This document shows positions 1 to 8,347 of a stretch of 64,000 nt of DNA, in pieces. The notes under the pieces are model-generated. The model worked only from the letters and a program-made list of their open reading frames with translations. It was not told the DNA's origin and searched no databases. Source of the stretch: Bifidobacterium asteroides. Its GTDB lineage: Bacteria; Actinomycetota; Actinomycetes; Actinomycetales; Bifidobacteriaceae. The position numbers were made by a program, and so were the translations under genes. Each line of letters begins with the position of its first letter. Positions within the stretch are counted from its first letter, which is position 1. The stretch is taken from contig NZ_CP048272.1 of NCBI RefSeq assembly GCF_019469425.1, forward strand, positions 496,001-560,000, read 5' to 3'.

Positions 1-1
1 G

Positions 2-61
2 TACCCGGTCTGTCCGGACTGCAAGCGCATTTATGAACAGATGACCGGCGGCAGCCACTGA
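2..61 (+). CDS. 3' end of a DUF3039-type protein (partial)
   Basis: Only the last 19 codons are inside the window; they read YPVCPDCKRIYEQMTGGSH and stop. The CPxCK...IYE ending with a paired-cysteine knuckle resembles the C-terminus of DUF3039 proteins, small actinobacterial proteins of unknown function. The gene begins upstream of the window, so its length and start cannot be judged. It faces the minus-strand aldo/keto reductase gene convergently, 25 bases away. Confidence 0.5.
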   Translation, partial: YPVCPDCKRIYEQMTGGSH

Positions 62-86
62 GGGCTACTGAGCGGCACAGGCTGCT

Positions 87-1106
87 TCAGGACTGCCTGT
101 CCAAGGCGATCCGGTCGATGAGGTCTAGCTCCTCCTGGCTGAAGTCGGCGGATTCGACAGCCTTGAGATTGTCCATGATCTGCTCGGGCTTGGAGGCGCC
201 GATGAGCACCGAGGTGACAGCCGGGTCCCTGAGCAGCCAGGCTAGAGCCATCTCTGCCAGACTCTGGCCGCGTTGACGGGCCAGGCCGTTCAGGTTCTGG
301 ATCTGCTTCAGCCGCTGAGGGGTCAGGGCGGACTCCTTGAGGAAGCGGCCGTCGGCCCGAATACGGCTGTCCTTGGGAATCCCCTGCAGGTAGCGGTCGG
401 TCAGCAGCCCCTGGGCCAGCGGGCTGAAGGCGATCAGTCCCTTCTTCTCGTTCATTGTCATCCGTTTGAGGCCGTTGCCTTCGATGGTTCTGTCCAAGAT
501 GGAATAGCGGTTTTGGTTGATGATGAAGGGGACGTGCATCTCGGTCAGGATGGCCGAGGCCCGTGCCATGGTCGGCCCGTCGTAGTTGGACAGTCCAAGG
601 TAGAGGGCCTTGCCGCTGGTGACCGCTTGAGCCAGGGCGCCCATGGTCTCTTCTAGGGGCGTGTCCGGGTCGGGGCGGTGGTGGTAGAAGATGTCCACAT
701 AGTCAAGTCCCAGCCGTTTCAGGCTCTGGTCCAGCCCGGACAGCAGATGCTTGCGTGAGCCGAGGTCCCCGTAAGGGCCAGGCCACATTTCATAACCGGC
801 CTTGGTGGAGATGACCAGCTCCTGGCGATGGTGGCTGAAGCATTTCTGCAGGATGATTCCCATGTTGCGCTCAGCGGCGCCCGGTCCAGGCCCGTAATTG
901 TCAGCCAGGTCGAAGTGGGTGATGCCGTGGTCGAAGGCCGTCGTGCATAGTCCCTGCATACGGTCCAGGGGCGTGGTGTCGCCGAAGTTGTGCCAGCAGC
1001 CCAGGCAAATGGGCGGCAATTTCAGACCGCTGTCTCCGCAGCGCCGGTAGGTTGTGGAATCATATCGGCTTGGGTCGGGCTGATGGTTTTCGGATCGCGC
1101 GCCCAT
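87..1106 (-). CDS. Aldo/keto reductase, YghZ/Kv-beta-like
   Basis: NADPH-dependent cytoplasmic oxidoreductase of 339 aa, the usual length for the (beta/alpha)8 aldo/keto reductases. The expected tetrad is visible: Asp66 and Tyr71 in FDLADNYGPG, Lys102 in STKAGYEMWPGPYG and His143 in FYHHRPD. The GPGPGAAE and WPGPYGDLGSRK stretches resemble the L-glyceraldehyde 3-phosphate reductase (YghZ) branch, but the physiological substrate is not determined by sequence. The ATG overlaps the stop of pncB (TGATG, 1104-1108 on the complement), so it is probably translationally coupled to and co-transcribed with pncB. Confidence 0.9.
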   Translation of the reverse strand: MGARSENHQPDPSRYDSTTYRRCGDSGLKLPPICLGCWHNFGDTTPLDRMQGLCTTAFDHGITHFDLADNYGPGPGAAERNMGIILQKCFSHHRQELVISTKAGYEMWPGPYGDLGSRKHLLSGLDQSLKRLGLDYVDIFYHHRPDPDTPLEETMGALAQAVTSGKALYLGLSNYDGPTMARASAILTEMHVPFIINQNRYSILDRTIEGNGLKRMTMNEKKGLIAFSPLAQGLLTDRYLQGIPKDSRIRADGRFLKESALTPQRLKQIQNLNGLARQRGQSLAEMALAWLLRDPAVTSVLIGASKPEQIMDNLKAVESADFSQEELDLIDRIALDRQS

Positions 1107-2452
1107 CAGATGCTCCTGACCAGGGTGGGCAGGACAGGCTCGCCCTTCATCAGGCTCAGGGCGTTGATGGGCAGCTCCTCAAGGGCCTTGGCCCGGTGCT
1201 CACGGGCGTCCAGGACGGCTTGCCCCCCCTGGTGCCCTGGCATGCTCTGGCCATGGTCCACGTAGGTGACCAGCAGATCTCGCCAGTCCTGATCAGGCGT
1301 ATAGGCCGACAAAGCCTGTTCGGCGCCCGAGATGACGTGCTCAGCGTCGGCCACCCCGTTGTGGTAGGAGCGGTAGGCCAGCTTGCGCCCCGGCACCGAG
1401 GCCTTGCCCACCGACTTCTTGGCCACGGCCTGCATGACTCCGTCGGAGTTCTCGCGCTCGGTCAGCTTGTAGACCATGGCGCAGGTGGGGGCCCCCGAAC
1501 CGGTGACCAGCATGGTGCCCACCCCGTAGGAGTCCACTGGAGCGTTCTGCAGGGAGGCGATGGCGTACTCGTCCAGATCGTTGGTGACGGTGATGGTGGC
1601 CTTGGTGGCTCCCAGGGAGTCCAGCTGGGCGCGGACCTGCTGGGCCAGCGAGCCCAGGTCTCCAGAGTCTATGCGGACCCCGCCCAGCTCTGGCCCGGCC
1701 ACCTCGACGGCTGTCCTGACGGCCTCCTCGATGGAGTAGGTGTCGGTCAGCAGGGTGGTTCCCTTGCCCAGGGCCTGAATCTGCCCTTGGAAGGCCTCGC
1801 GTTCATTGTCATGAAGGAGGGTGAATGAGTGGGCTGCGGTTCCGATGGCCTTAAAGCCATATCGCTTGGCCGCCAGCAGGTTTGATGTCCCCTGGAATCC
1901 GCCGACTATGGCCGCTCTGGCCGCTGCCACGGCTGCATATTCGTTGGCACGGCGCGCGCCCATATCCATGCAGGGCCGGCCCTTGGCTGCGGTGACCATG
2001 CGGGAGGCCGCCGAGGCCACAGCCGAGTCGTAGTTGAGTATGGACAGGATCAGCGTCTCCAGGAGGGTGCACTCGCCGAAACTGCCTTCGACCTGCAGAA
2101 TAGGGGAGTCGGGGAAGAATATCTCGCCCTCCCGATAGCCGCGGATGGTTCCGGTGAAGCGGAAGTGCTCCAGCCAGTCGATGGTGGTCTGGCTGACGAT
2201 GCGACGGTCGGACAGGAAGCGAAGTTCATCCTCGCTGGGCTGGAAATCCGCCAGCGCGTCCAGAATCCGCCCAGTGCCTGCCACCACTCCGTAGCGGCGC
2301 CCTGCTGGCAGGTGTCTGGTATAGACCTCGAAGACGGATTGGCGTCCGGCCGTACCATCCTGCAAGGCTGCATCCAGCATGGTGTATTCGTACATATCGG
2401 TCATCAGAGCCGTAGAGGTTCCGGTGCCCTTGCTATTGTTTTCAGCGTTCAT
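1106..2452 (-). CDS. pncB: Nicotinate phosphoribosyltransferase
   Basis: Converts nicotinate, PRPP and ATP to nicotinate mononucleotide in NAD salvage; cytoplasmic. The 448 aa protein starts LMTDMYEYTMLDA, has the AAHSFTLLHDNE segment holding the family's phosphorylated histidine, and RIDSGDLGSL plus VTGSGAPTCAMVYKL near the phosphoribosyl site. The ATG at 2452 is preferred over an in-frame upstream ATG (2512) because AAGGGGA lies just upstream and the extra 20 residues do not look like the family. It is first in a two-gene operon with the aldo/keto reductase and diverges from the membrane protein gene at 2555. Confidence 0.95.
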   Translation of the reverse strand: MNAENNSKGTGTSTALMTDMYEYTMLDAALQDGTAGRQSVFEVYTRHLPAGRRYGVVAGTGRILDALADFQPSEDELRFLSDRRIVSQTTIDWLEHFRFTGTIRGYREGEIFFPDSPILQVEGSFGECTLLETLILSILNYDSAVASAASRMVTAAKGRPCMDMGARRANEYAAVAAARAAIVGGFQGTSNLLAAKRYGFKAIGTAAHSFTLLHDNEREAFQGQIQALGKGTTLLTDTYSIEEAVRTAVEVAGPELGGVRIDSGDLGSLAQQVRAQLDSLGATKATITVTNDLDEYAIASLQNAPVDSYGVGTMLVTGSGAPTCAMVYKLTERENSDGVMQAVAKKSVGKASVPGRKLAYRSYHNGVADAEHVISGAEQALSAYTPDQDWRDLLVTYVDHGQSMPGHQGGQAVLDAREHRAKALEELPINALSLMKGEPVLPTLVRSI

Positions 2453-2554
2453 GCGTTCCCCTTTGTGGGTGAAAAAGCACTTGGTTGGCACCCAGTCTAA
2501 TCCTCCAGCCACCTGGCTCGCCCTGCCCTCCCAAGGTGGGCTAAGCTGGTCCGC

Positions 2555-3193
2555 ATGAGATTCGTCGTGGGCATCTACCGATTGCTGATCGCCTTTTTCT
2601 GCCTGGGCGGCACCTACGAGGCCTGGCTGCTGGGGATCGGCAACAAGTGGGTCTACTTTACCTTCCAGACCAATATCGCCCTAGGTCTGGTCATGCTCTG
2701 GGCCGGAGCGGCCACCTTGCTCAAGGGCGTCCAGCCTCCCGCCTGGCTTAAAGGCTGCCTGACGCTCTACATCGTCATCACCGGGCTGGTGGCCATCCTG
2801 GTTCTGGGGCTGAACAGCACGGACTACAAGCTGGTCCTGGGCATCCGGACCACATGGATGATTCACGTCATCAGCCCCATCCTGGCATCGGTGGACTTCC
2901 TCTTGTTCGACCCTCATCGTCGTTTCCATTGGCACAATGTGCTGACCTGGCTGATCTATTTCCCCTTCTATGTGGCTTTTGTGCTGATCAGGGCCGCCAT
3001 CTGGCCTCATTCGGGACCGCAGCCGGGCGGTAATCCCTACCCCTATGCCTTCTTGGACCTCGGACACTTGGGATGGGCCCAGCTGCTGGTCAACCTGGCT
3101 GAGTACCTGGTCGTTTTCTTCGCCCTGTCGCTGGTCATCTTCCTGATTGATCGCATCCTGCCGGCCAAGACACCGCTGACCATTGATCGGTAG
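2555..3193 (+). CDS. Pr6Pr-family integral membrane protein
   Basis: A 212 aa polytopic protein with about six hydrophobic segments, for example residues 5-25 (LLIAFFCLGGTYEAWLLGIG), the IVITGLVAILVLGL segment and a C-terminal YLVVFFALSLVIFLI helix. The FTFQTNIALG and HxxxPxxAxxDFLLFDP patterns match the actinobacterial Pr6Pr / FAR-17a-AIG1-like membrane family, whose function in bacteria is unknown. The start codon is seven bases after a TAAGCT box (2542-2547) and has no Shine-Dalgarno sequence, so the message is probably leaderless. It stands alone between pncB and rph. Confidence 0.75.
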   Translation: MRFVVGIYRLLIAFFCLGGTYEAWLLGIGNKWVYFTFQTNIALGLVMLWAGAATLLKGVQPPAWLKGCLTLYIVITGLVAILVLGLNSTDYKLVLGIRTTWMIHVISPILASVDFLLFDPHRRFHWHNVLTWLIYFPFYVAFVLIRAAIWPHSGPQPGGNPYPYAFLDLGHLGWAQLLVNLAEYLVVFFALSLVIFLIDRILPAKTPLTIDR

Positions 3194-3259
3194 ACGGCTG
3201 ACGGAATAATAGGGACCAGACCAGGGGAGCCTGGGCGGAACAGGAAAGGATCATCACTG

Positions 3260-4024
3260 ATGGTTGCTATCAAGGACATGCTCCAGGAAGGTGCCGTGTT
3301 GCGGCCTGACGGCAGGGCGGCTGATGAGTTGCGACCGGTCGTCATCACCCGGCATTGGACGGATGCCCCCGAGGGATCGGTGCTGATTGAGTGCGGCAAG
3401 ACCCGGGTCATGTGCACGGCCTCCTTCACGCCGACGCTGCCCCGTTGGCGCAAGGACTCCGGACTGGGCTGGGTCACGGCCGAGTACGCCATGCTTCCCA
3501 GAGCCACCAGCGACAGGACTGCACGGGAATCGGTCCGCGGAAAGGTCGGTGGACGCACCCAGGAGATCAGCCGGCTGATAGGGCGCTGTCTGCGCGGCGT
3601 AGTGGATATGAAGGCCTTGGGCGAAAACCAGATCCAGCTTGATTGCGACGTGCTCCAGGCCGACGGCGGCACCCGTACGGCCTCCGTCACCGGCGCCTAC
3701 GTGGCCATGGTCGATGCCCTCCGATGGGCCCAGGACCATCATCACATCCGCAGCGCCGACAAGGTGACCAAGGATTGCGTCTCGGCCGTCTCGGTGGGCA
3801 TCATCGATGGTAACCCCATGCTTGATCTTCCTTATCTGGAGGACAGCCGGGCCATGACCGATATGAACGTGTCGATGACCGGCTCCGGCGATTTCATAGA
3901 GATACAGGGAACGGCGGAGCATCGTCCCTTCAGCCGTCAGGAGCTCGGCCTCTTGCTGGACCTGGCATCCAAGGGGAACAAGGAGCTTCAGGCCGCTCAG
4001 CACAAGGCTCTGGCATCTGACTGA
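3260..4024 (+). CDS. rph: Ribonuclease PH
   Basis: Phosphorolytic 3'-5' exoribonuclease that trims tRNA 3' ends; forms a hexameric ring in the cytoplasm. Its 254 aa show the RNase PH signatures: [33 protein letters not shown] (active site) and [19 protein letters not shown] near the end. GGAAAGG lies upstream of the ATG. The gene is followed after 35 bases by rdgB, a common pairing in actinobacteria, so the two are probably one operon. Confidence 0.96.
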   Translation: MVAIKDMLQEGAVLRPDGRAADELRPVVITRHWTDAPEGSVLIECGKTRVMCTASFTPTLPRWRKDSGLGWVTAEYAMLPRATSDRTARESVRGKVGGRTQEISRLIGRCLRGVVDMKALGENQIQLDCDVLQADGGTRTASVTGAYVAMVDALRWAQDHHHIRSADKVTKDCVSAVSVGIIDGNPMLDLPYLEDSRAMTDMNVSMTGSGDFIEIQGTAEHRPFSRQELGLLLDLASKGNKELQAAQHKALASD

Positions 4025-4059
4025 CGCTTAGGGCAGGTATTTCAGCGAGGAGAATCTGT

Positions 4060-4746
4060 ATGGGGCAGGCCAGAAAAGTGGTTGTGGCCACGCACAACGA
4101 GGGTAAAATGCGTGAGCTTCGTAGTATACTCAACGGTTTCCTGCCCCATGAGGGGCAGAGGATCGAGCTGGTTTCGGCCGGCCAGTTGGGCCTGCCCGAT
4201 CCGGTAGAGACCGGCACCACTTTTCAGCAGAATGCTCTCATCAAGGCTGGGCGGGCCGCTCGGGAATCCGGTCTGCCCGCGCTGGCGGACGACTCGGGGC
4301 TGGTCGTTGATGTGATGGGCGCTGCCCCGGGAATCCTTTCGGCAAGGTGGAGCGGCCGCCACGGCGACGACCAAGCCAACTTGGAGCTCTTGCTGAACCA
4401 GCTGAACGACATTCCTGACGGTCACAGGGGAGGACGGTTTGTCTGCGCAGCCGCCCTAGTCATTCCTGATGTGCCAGGGTACGCCGTCCGTGGGTCTCAG
4501 GTGACTAGGACCGGCGAGATGCCCGGAAGCATCATCCGCCAGGCACGAGGGGAAAACGGGTTTGGCTACGATCCGATCTTCGTGCCCCGTGACCAGCCTC
4601 GGCGCGCCAGGGACCAGGAGCCTCTGACCTCGGCGGAAATGACCTCGGATGAAAAGAACGCCATTTCGCACAGGGGCAAGGCCTTGGCGGCCATCATGCC
4701 GATTCTCGTCAGCTGGGTGCTGGGCGACGGCCGCGTTAGAAGCTGA
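4060..4746 (+). CDS. rdgB: Non-canonical purine NTP pyrophosphatase (RdgB/HAM1)
   Basis: Hydrolyses dITP/ITP/XTP to monophosphates, keeping deaminated purines out of DNA and RNA. The 228 aa protein has the ATHNEGKMREL nucleotide-binding start, LADDSGLVVDVMGAAPGILSARW, RGENGFGYDPIF and SHRGKAL, all in family order. GAGGAG sits seven bases before the ATG. It follows rph closely and ends at the surface-protein region; the about 200 bases downstream are visibly poorer in GC and hold no gene. Confidence 0.95.
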   Translation: MGQARKVVVATHNEGKMRELRSILNGFLPHEGQRIELVSAGQLGLPDPVETGTTFQQNALIKAGRAARESGLPALADDSGLVVDVMGAAPGILSARWSGRHGDDQANLELLLNQLNDIPDGHRGGRFVCAAALVIPDVPGYAVRGSQVTRTGEMPGSIIRQARGENGFGYDPIFVPRDQPRRARDQEPLTSAEMTSDEKNAISHRGKALAAIMPILVSWVLGDGRVRS

Positions 4747-4904
4747 TAAATCCTTATAGATTCCGTACGGTGAACGGTCGCGAAACATCGATGATCATGC
4801 CCTGAATGCCGGTTGTGCTTAAAGCTGGTAAAGAAAACGCGAAGGTGCGATTCTTTTATCTCTGTGATAGAGTCGGCGATATTAAGGGAAAGACTAAGAG
4901 CAAA

Positions 4905-4919
4905 GTTGATCTGTTCTAG
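4905..4919 (+). promoter_or_regulatory. Conserved upstream motif of surface gene 1
   Basis: The motif GTTGATYTGTTCTAG is found here and at 8299-8313 and 11592-11606, always 33-34 bases before the TTG start of one of the three paralogs. Conserved spacing while flanking bases differ suggests a promoter or regulator site; TTGATY could be a -35 box, but no convincing -10 is visible at 16-18 bases. Confidence 0.5.
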
Positions 4920-4952
4920 CACATGACTCTATCGGGATTTGGGGGTTTCGTA

Positions 4953-7835
4953 TTGAAGCGATTGCAAGAACGGAACAATAGGGGATCACTGCACGTGAAC
5001 CGTTCGATTATCGCTGTTCTGGTGACCCTTCTGGCGGTGCTGGCCATGGTTGTTCCGCTTGGGCTGAGTGCTTTGTCGGCCGGTCAGGCGAATGCCGTCG
5101 ACGGGCAGGACGGGACGGCCAGCAGGAAGCCGCTGCTTTACAAGATGCTGGCTTACAACCAAAGGATTGATTCCAACATTGATGAGCTGCGCATGGACTT
5201 CATCCTGCGCGTGAAGCACAACGAGTTCGACCCTTCCTGCGCCAATGCTACCGGCGGCATCGACACCACGGGCTCCTGTAATCTATCTTTCGTGTATCAG
5301 TTCTATAACGGCGGATACAGTCCGAATTATTACCGTCGAGTAAAGTATTTGAACACTATAGTCTCAGATTCATCCTCAGATCAGCCCTGGTCTGGGGCCT
5401 ATAATTGGGCCAAGAATCAGGATCAGTTCTTCACTGTCCATAAGATTATAAACTCCGGTCTGTATGACTATTTGACCATATCCATTGAGGGCGATATGAA
5501 CCTTCCGGATGGTGGCGGCTCGTCAGACTATAAAACAGGCGGTGTCGACCAGTCTTTGAACGTCTTCGCGGTCGTTGGTCAACAGCAGGATGCACTGTCT
5601 TGTACCGGTAGCGGTAGTTTGTGGGGCTGGGGTAGTAGCGACTGTGACAATTTTAACCCTGACACGATGATCAACGCGCCGGATCGAACATCTAATATCA
5701 CTGCAGCTTTGATGGCGGAGGGCAGGGGTTTCAAGAAGTATATGGAAAACTGCCTGGGCAGTGGAGCTGATCTTCAGTGCAGCGGGCCGTGGTCTTGGGT
5801 TGGCTGGGATCAGCACCCAATGCTTTATAGTGGGGGTCAGTCGAATTGGGGCATGGTGACTGATTATGGTTTTCCTGCTGATAACACCAATAGCCCCAGT
5901 ATCAGTGGCACTGCTCCGGGAACAGCCCCGTCCCGGTCTTTCTTCGTGTACTGGCTGAATGTTCGTGGCGGCTCTGATGTATGTTCGCAGACGAATTCGT
6001 ATTATTACCAGTGGGTGGCTTTGAAGGATGGCCAGTGGGTGCCTGTTGATGAGCTGACTCCTGAGCCGGTTCTGGTGACGGGCCAGCAGCCGTCTCCCAA
6101 TACGCGCACTGATTCGGGGGGCGCAGATTCCTCGGCTGATCCGTATTCGGCTTTTAATTTGCCTAAGCAGCGGAATAATCCGAATGAGTTGTTTGCGACT
6201 GATAGGGATGGCAATCCTATGCCTGCGCAGAATCCGGATGGTTCCATCAATTTCAGGGAGGCTAAGGAGAAGCAGGGTCTTGATGGTTATTTCAAGATGG
6301 TCACGTGGCCTGTGACCACGAACCGGGATGGGAGCGCTTGCACGGTCAGTCCTGAAGTGTACAACCCCATGAATGTAGGTCTTGTGGGGATAGATGACAA
6401 CATGCCCGCTTCGACGAAGGACAGGAACCTGACTGCTGGGCAGACCATCAATACGGCTTTTTATAAGTATGATGTGGCTCGTCCTAAGGATCCGACGATC
6501 ACGAAGATCGAGAATGATGCGAACAGTCCTTTGGATGCTTCGGGGAGCGTGTATACCAACAGGCTTGATCCGGTGGTCAGTGGTGAGTGCACGCCTTCCA
6601 GGGATGAGGCGCATCCCAACATGGTTGTTCTTTATGGGGAGGATCCTGCCAATCCCATCGGCGGCGGGCAGGGCCGGAATGATGACGCCTTGGCCAGAAG
6701 CGCGGACACGTGGGGGTTCAGGCTGGGCGAGGCCGAGTGCAAGGTCGATGCTGGCAGCAGGCAGGGGGGCTCCTGGCAGGTACAGGACGACAATAAGCAG
6801 TATCCGGCGCCGGATCCCGGCAACAGGTTCAGCGGGTACCGGCGGTATCATGCCTGGGTGGTTGAATCCACCTCCGGGTTCGGTTTGACTTCTTTCTTCT
6901 CGAACATAGGAACGGCTTATTTCGTTTCCATCGAGAATGCTCCGGATGCGGGCAAGCTCGCGGTCGCTGTGCCTCATACGGTGAACGGGAGCCTGCCTGC
7001 AGGTTCGGTCGTCGTGTTCAGGGGTGAGGCGTCGCCTGTGTATACGGCCTGGTCTTCGGGGGGGCTGGGGATGGCTGGTTCGAAGATGGCTGTTTCGATG
7101 AAGCAGGGGGCCGTTTCGGGCTGGACTCCTCTGGTGACCGCCCCGGCCGATACCTTCCAGAGGGATGCGGCGGCCGGCACTGCTTCTTCTGTCTCGGATC
7201 CAGCGTCGGGTTCTGTGCTCAGGGTCGTCAAGACGGCGGCTTCCGCCTGGTCCTGGACGCTGAGCATCCCTGTTGACAGGTTCACCGGCTACAACGGCAG
7301 CGACGAGACGCAGACGTACGCCTTCCGGGTTAAGATGATCAACCCGATGAACGTCAGCTCGGAGCCGGCTTCGATCGAGCGGAAGGTGGACATGACCCCT
7401 ACCACGCTGACCGTTGATCGCCATGACGTCTTCCAGGTGGCGGGCAGGGCCTATAAGTATGTGGACGGGGATGCGAAGGTTCCTGAAACCAAGGGGACCG
7501 TGGTGCGTATAACCTGGCCCGGCAATAGCAGTACGGATGTCACTGTGGGTGACCAGGGCTTGTGGCAGGCGGTTCCGCCTGAGGGCGTCAACAAGGGCGA
7601 GTTCACTGCGCAGGTGCTTTCCGATGATGCTGAGGGCGCTGACGCCCAGGGCAGGTTCCAAGGAGGAAACCAGTCAGCCGTCGTGTCGCAGACGCTGGAG
7701 TTCCGTCCTTCCAACTCGGCTTTGCCGTTGACGGGCGGGTGGCCCCTGGCCGTGTTCAGGATCCTGCTGCTGATGGCGCTTGGCCTGGTCGGCTTCGTGG
7801 CCTGCCTGAGGAACAAGCAGGAAAACCGCCACTGA
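4953..7835 (+). CDS. LPXTG-anchored surface protein, paralog 1 of 3
   Basis: A 960 aa exported wall protein of unknown ligand. Residues 1-48 form a long signal peptide (NRSIIAVLVTLLAVLAMVV, likely cut after QANA). LPLTG is at 924-928, followed by a hydrophobic helix and RNKQENRH. The body has conserved blocks separated by variable ones (about 5280-5985 and 6103-6173) and several cysteines in shared positions (DPSC...GSC, LSC...DC, NC...LQC), suggesting disulphides. No catalytic family is recognised. The TTG at 4953 is chosen over an in-frame ATG at 4923 because it aligns with the TTG starts of both paralogs and has GGGGG seven bases upstream. Adhesin is an inference from architecture only. 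Confidence 0.85.
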   Translation: MKRLQERNNRGSLHVNRSIIAVLVTLLAVLAMVVPLGLSALSAGQANAVDGQDGTASRKPLLYKMLAYNQRIDSNIDELRMDFILRVKHNEFDPSCANATGGIDTTGSCNLSFVYQFYNGGYSPNYYRRVKYLNTIVSDSSSDQPWSGAYNWAKNQDQFFTVHKIINSGLYDYLTISIEGDMNLPDGGGSSDYKTGGVDQSLNVFAVVGQQQDALSCTGSGSLWGWGSSDCDNFNPDTMINAPDRTSNITAALMAEGRGFKKYMENCLGSGADLQCSGPWSWVGWDQHPMLYSGGQSNWGMVTDYGFPADNTNSPSISGTAPGTAPSRSFFVYWLNVRGGSDVCSQTNSYYYQWVALKDGQWVPVDELTPEPVLVTGQQPSPNTRTDSGGADSSADPYSAFNLPKQRNNPNELFATDRDGNPMPAQNPDGSINFREAKEKQGLDGYFKMVTWPVTTNRDGSACTVSPEVYNPMNVGLVGIDDNMPASTKDRNLTAGQTINTAFYKYDVARPKDPTITKIENDANSPLDASGSVYTNRLDPVVSGECTPSRDEAHPNMVVLYGEDPANPIGGGQGRNDDALARSADTWGFRLGEAECKVDAGSRQGGSWQVQDDNKQYPAPDPGNRFSGYRRYHAWVVESTSGFGLTSFFSNIGTAYFVSIENAPDAGKLAVAVPHTVNGSLPAGSVVVFRGEASPVYTAWSSGGLGMAGSKMAVSMKQGAVSGWTPLVTAPADTFQRDAAAGTASSVSDPASGSVLRVVKTAASAWSWTLSIPVDRFTGYNGSDETQTYAFRVKMINPMNVSSEPASIERKVDMTPTTLTVDRHDVFQVAGRAYKYVDGDAKVPETKGTVVRITWPGNSSTDVTVGDQGLWQAVPPEGVNKGEFTAQVLSDDAEGADAQGRFQGGNQSAVVSQTLEFRPSNSALPLTGGWPLAVFRILLLMALGLVGFVACLRNKQENRH

Positions 7836-7851
7836 CTCCGGTAGCATCAGC

Positions 7852-7906
7852 CAGGGCCCGCCCCCATTTTCCAATTCCATGGAGATGAAGGCAGGCCCTG
7901 TTCTTA
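7852..7906 (+). terminator. Probable terminator of surface gene 1
   Basis: CAGGGCC (7852-7858) pairs with GGCCCTG (7894-7900), followed by TTCTT. The loop is long, so the structure is moderately convincing. The same element recurs behind copy 3 at 14544-14598. Confidence 0.5.
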
Positions 7907-7913
7907 ATACCTG

Positions 7914-7994
7914 TGCGCGAGATGGGACTCGAACCCACACGTCCGAAGACACAGGAACCTAAATCCTGCGCGGCTACCATTACGCCACTCGCGC
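7914..7994 (-). tRNA. tRNA-Leu(TAG), left copy
   Basis: On the complement, GCGCGAG pairs with CTCGCGC as acceptor stem, CAGGA/TCCTG closes the loop TTTAGGT with anticodon TAG, and a class II variable arm (TCTTCGGA) precedes the GGTTCGAGTCC T arm. It decodes CUA. CCA is not encoded. An apparently identical copy is at 14606-14686. Confidence 0.93.
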
Positions 7995-8035
7995 CTGCTG
8001 CATACCTAACCCCTGCAAAGGGCAGCTGCCAAAAG

Positions 8036-8108
8036 AGCCACTTGACAGAATCGAACTGTCGACCTTCTCATTACGAGTGAGACGCTCTGCCAACTGAGCT
8101 AAAATGGC
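8036..8108 (-). tRNA. tRNA-Thr(CGT), left copy with a U-G acceptor pair
   Basis: Complement-strand cloverleaf with anticodon loop CTCGTAA (anticodon CGT, decodes ACG), D arm TAGCTCAGTTGGCAGA and T arm AGTTCGATTCT. The 5' acceptor strand is GCCATTT against AAGTGGC, giving a U-G pair at 5:68; the right copy (14728-14800) has GCCACTT and is fully paired. The sequence upstream of its 5' end is unlike that of the right copy, and I see no promoter there. Confidence 0.88.
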
Positions 8109-8298
8109 CGCGCCCCCAACTCAGACCAGCCAGAGTCAAGACCGTGGATGGTCACGAAACGCCGGTTATGGAATATCCTATTTGAATCCCAGATAATGCT
8201 TTCGATTTCTGTACGCTTGGAACATGTAAAGCAAAAATGATGATGCATTGTTGTGCTCTATGTGCAGTTGCCTTAATTGGGGGTAAGCCAAAAGTGGA

Positions 8299-8313
8299 GT
8301 TGATTTGTTCTAG
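8299..8313 (+). promoter_or_regulatory. Conserved upstream motif of surface gene 2
   Basis: Second occurrence of GTTGATYTGTTCTAG, 34 bases before the TTG start. The wider upstream block 8245-8350 is nearly the same as 11539-11643 before copy 3. Confidence 0.5.
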
Positions 8314-8347
8314 AGCATGATTTCATTGTGATCTGGGGGGTATTGCA

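Larger units (their letters stand above)
7608..8103. repeat. About 0.5 kb direct repeat, left copy (surface-gene 3' end plus tRNA pair)
   Basis: By eye this segment is identical to 14300-14795. It covers the last about 230 bases of surface gene 1, its terminator, tRNA-Leu and almost all of tRNA-Thr. Identity ends inside the tRNA-Thr acceptor stem (A at 8104, G at 14796). Paralog 2 lacks the tRNAs and differs at its 3' end, so the repeat is specific to copies 1 and 3. Confidence 0.85.

Noticed and set aside
4923-4952. ATG 4923 as start of surface gene 1
   Set aside because: Not conserved in the two paralogs; the aligned TTG at 4953 has the ribosome site.
5523-7661. 712 aa minus-strand open frame opposite surface gene 1, with a 513 aa equivalent at 9551-11092
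   Set aside because: Arg/His/Ile-rich composition without family motifs, and it simply mirrors the conserved codons of the LPXTG genes; an antisense shadow.
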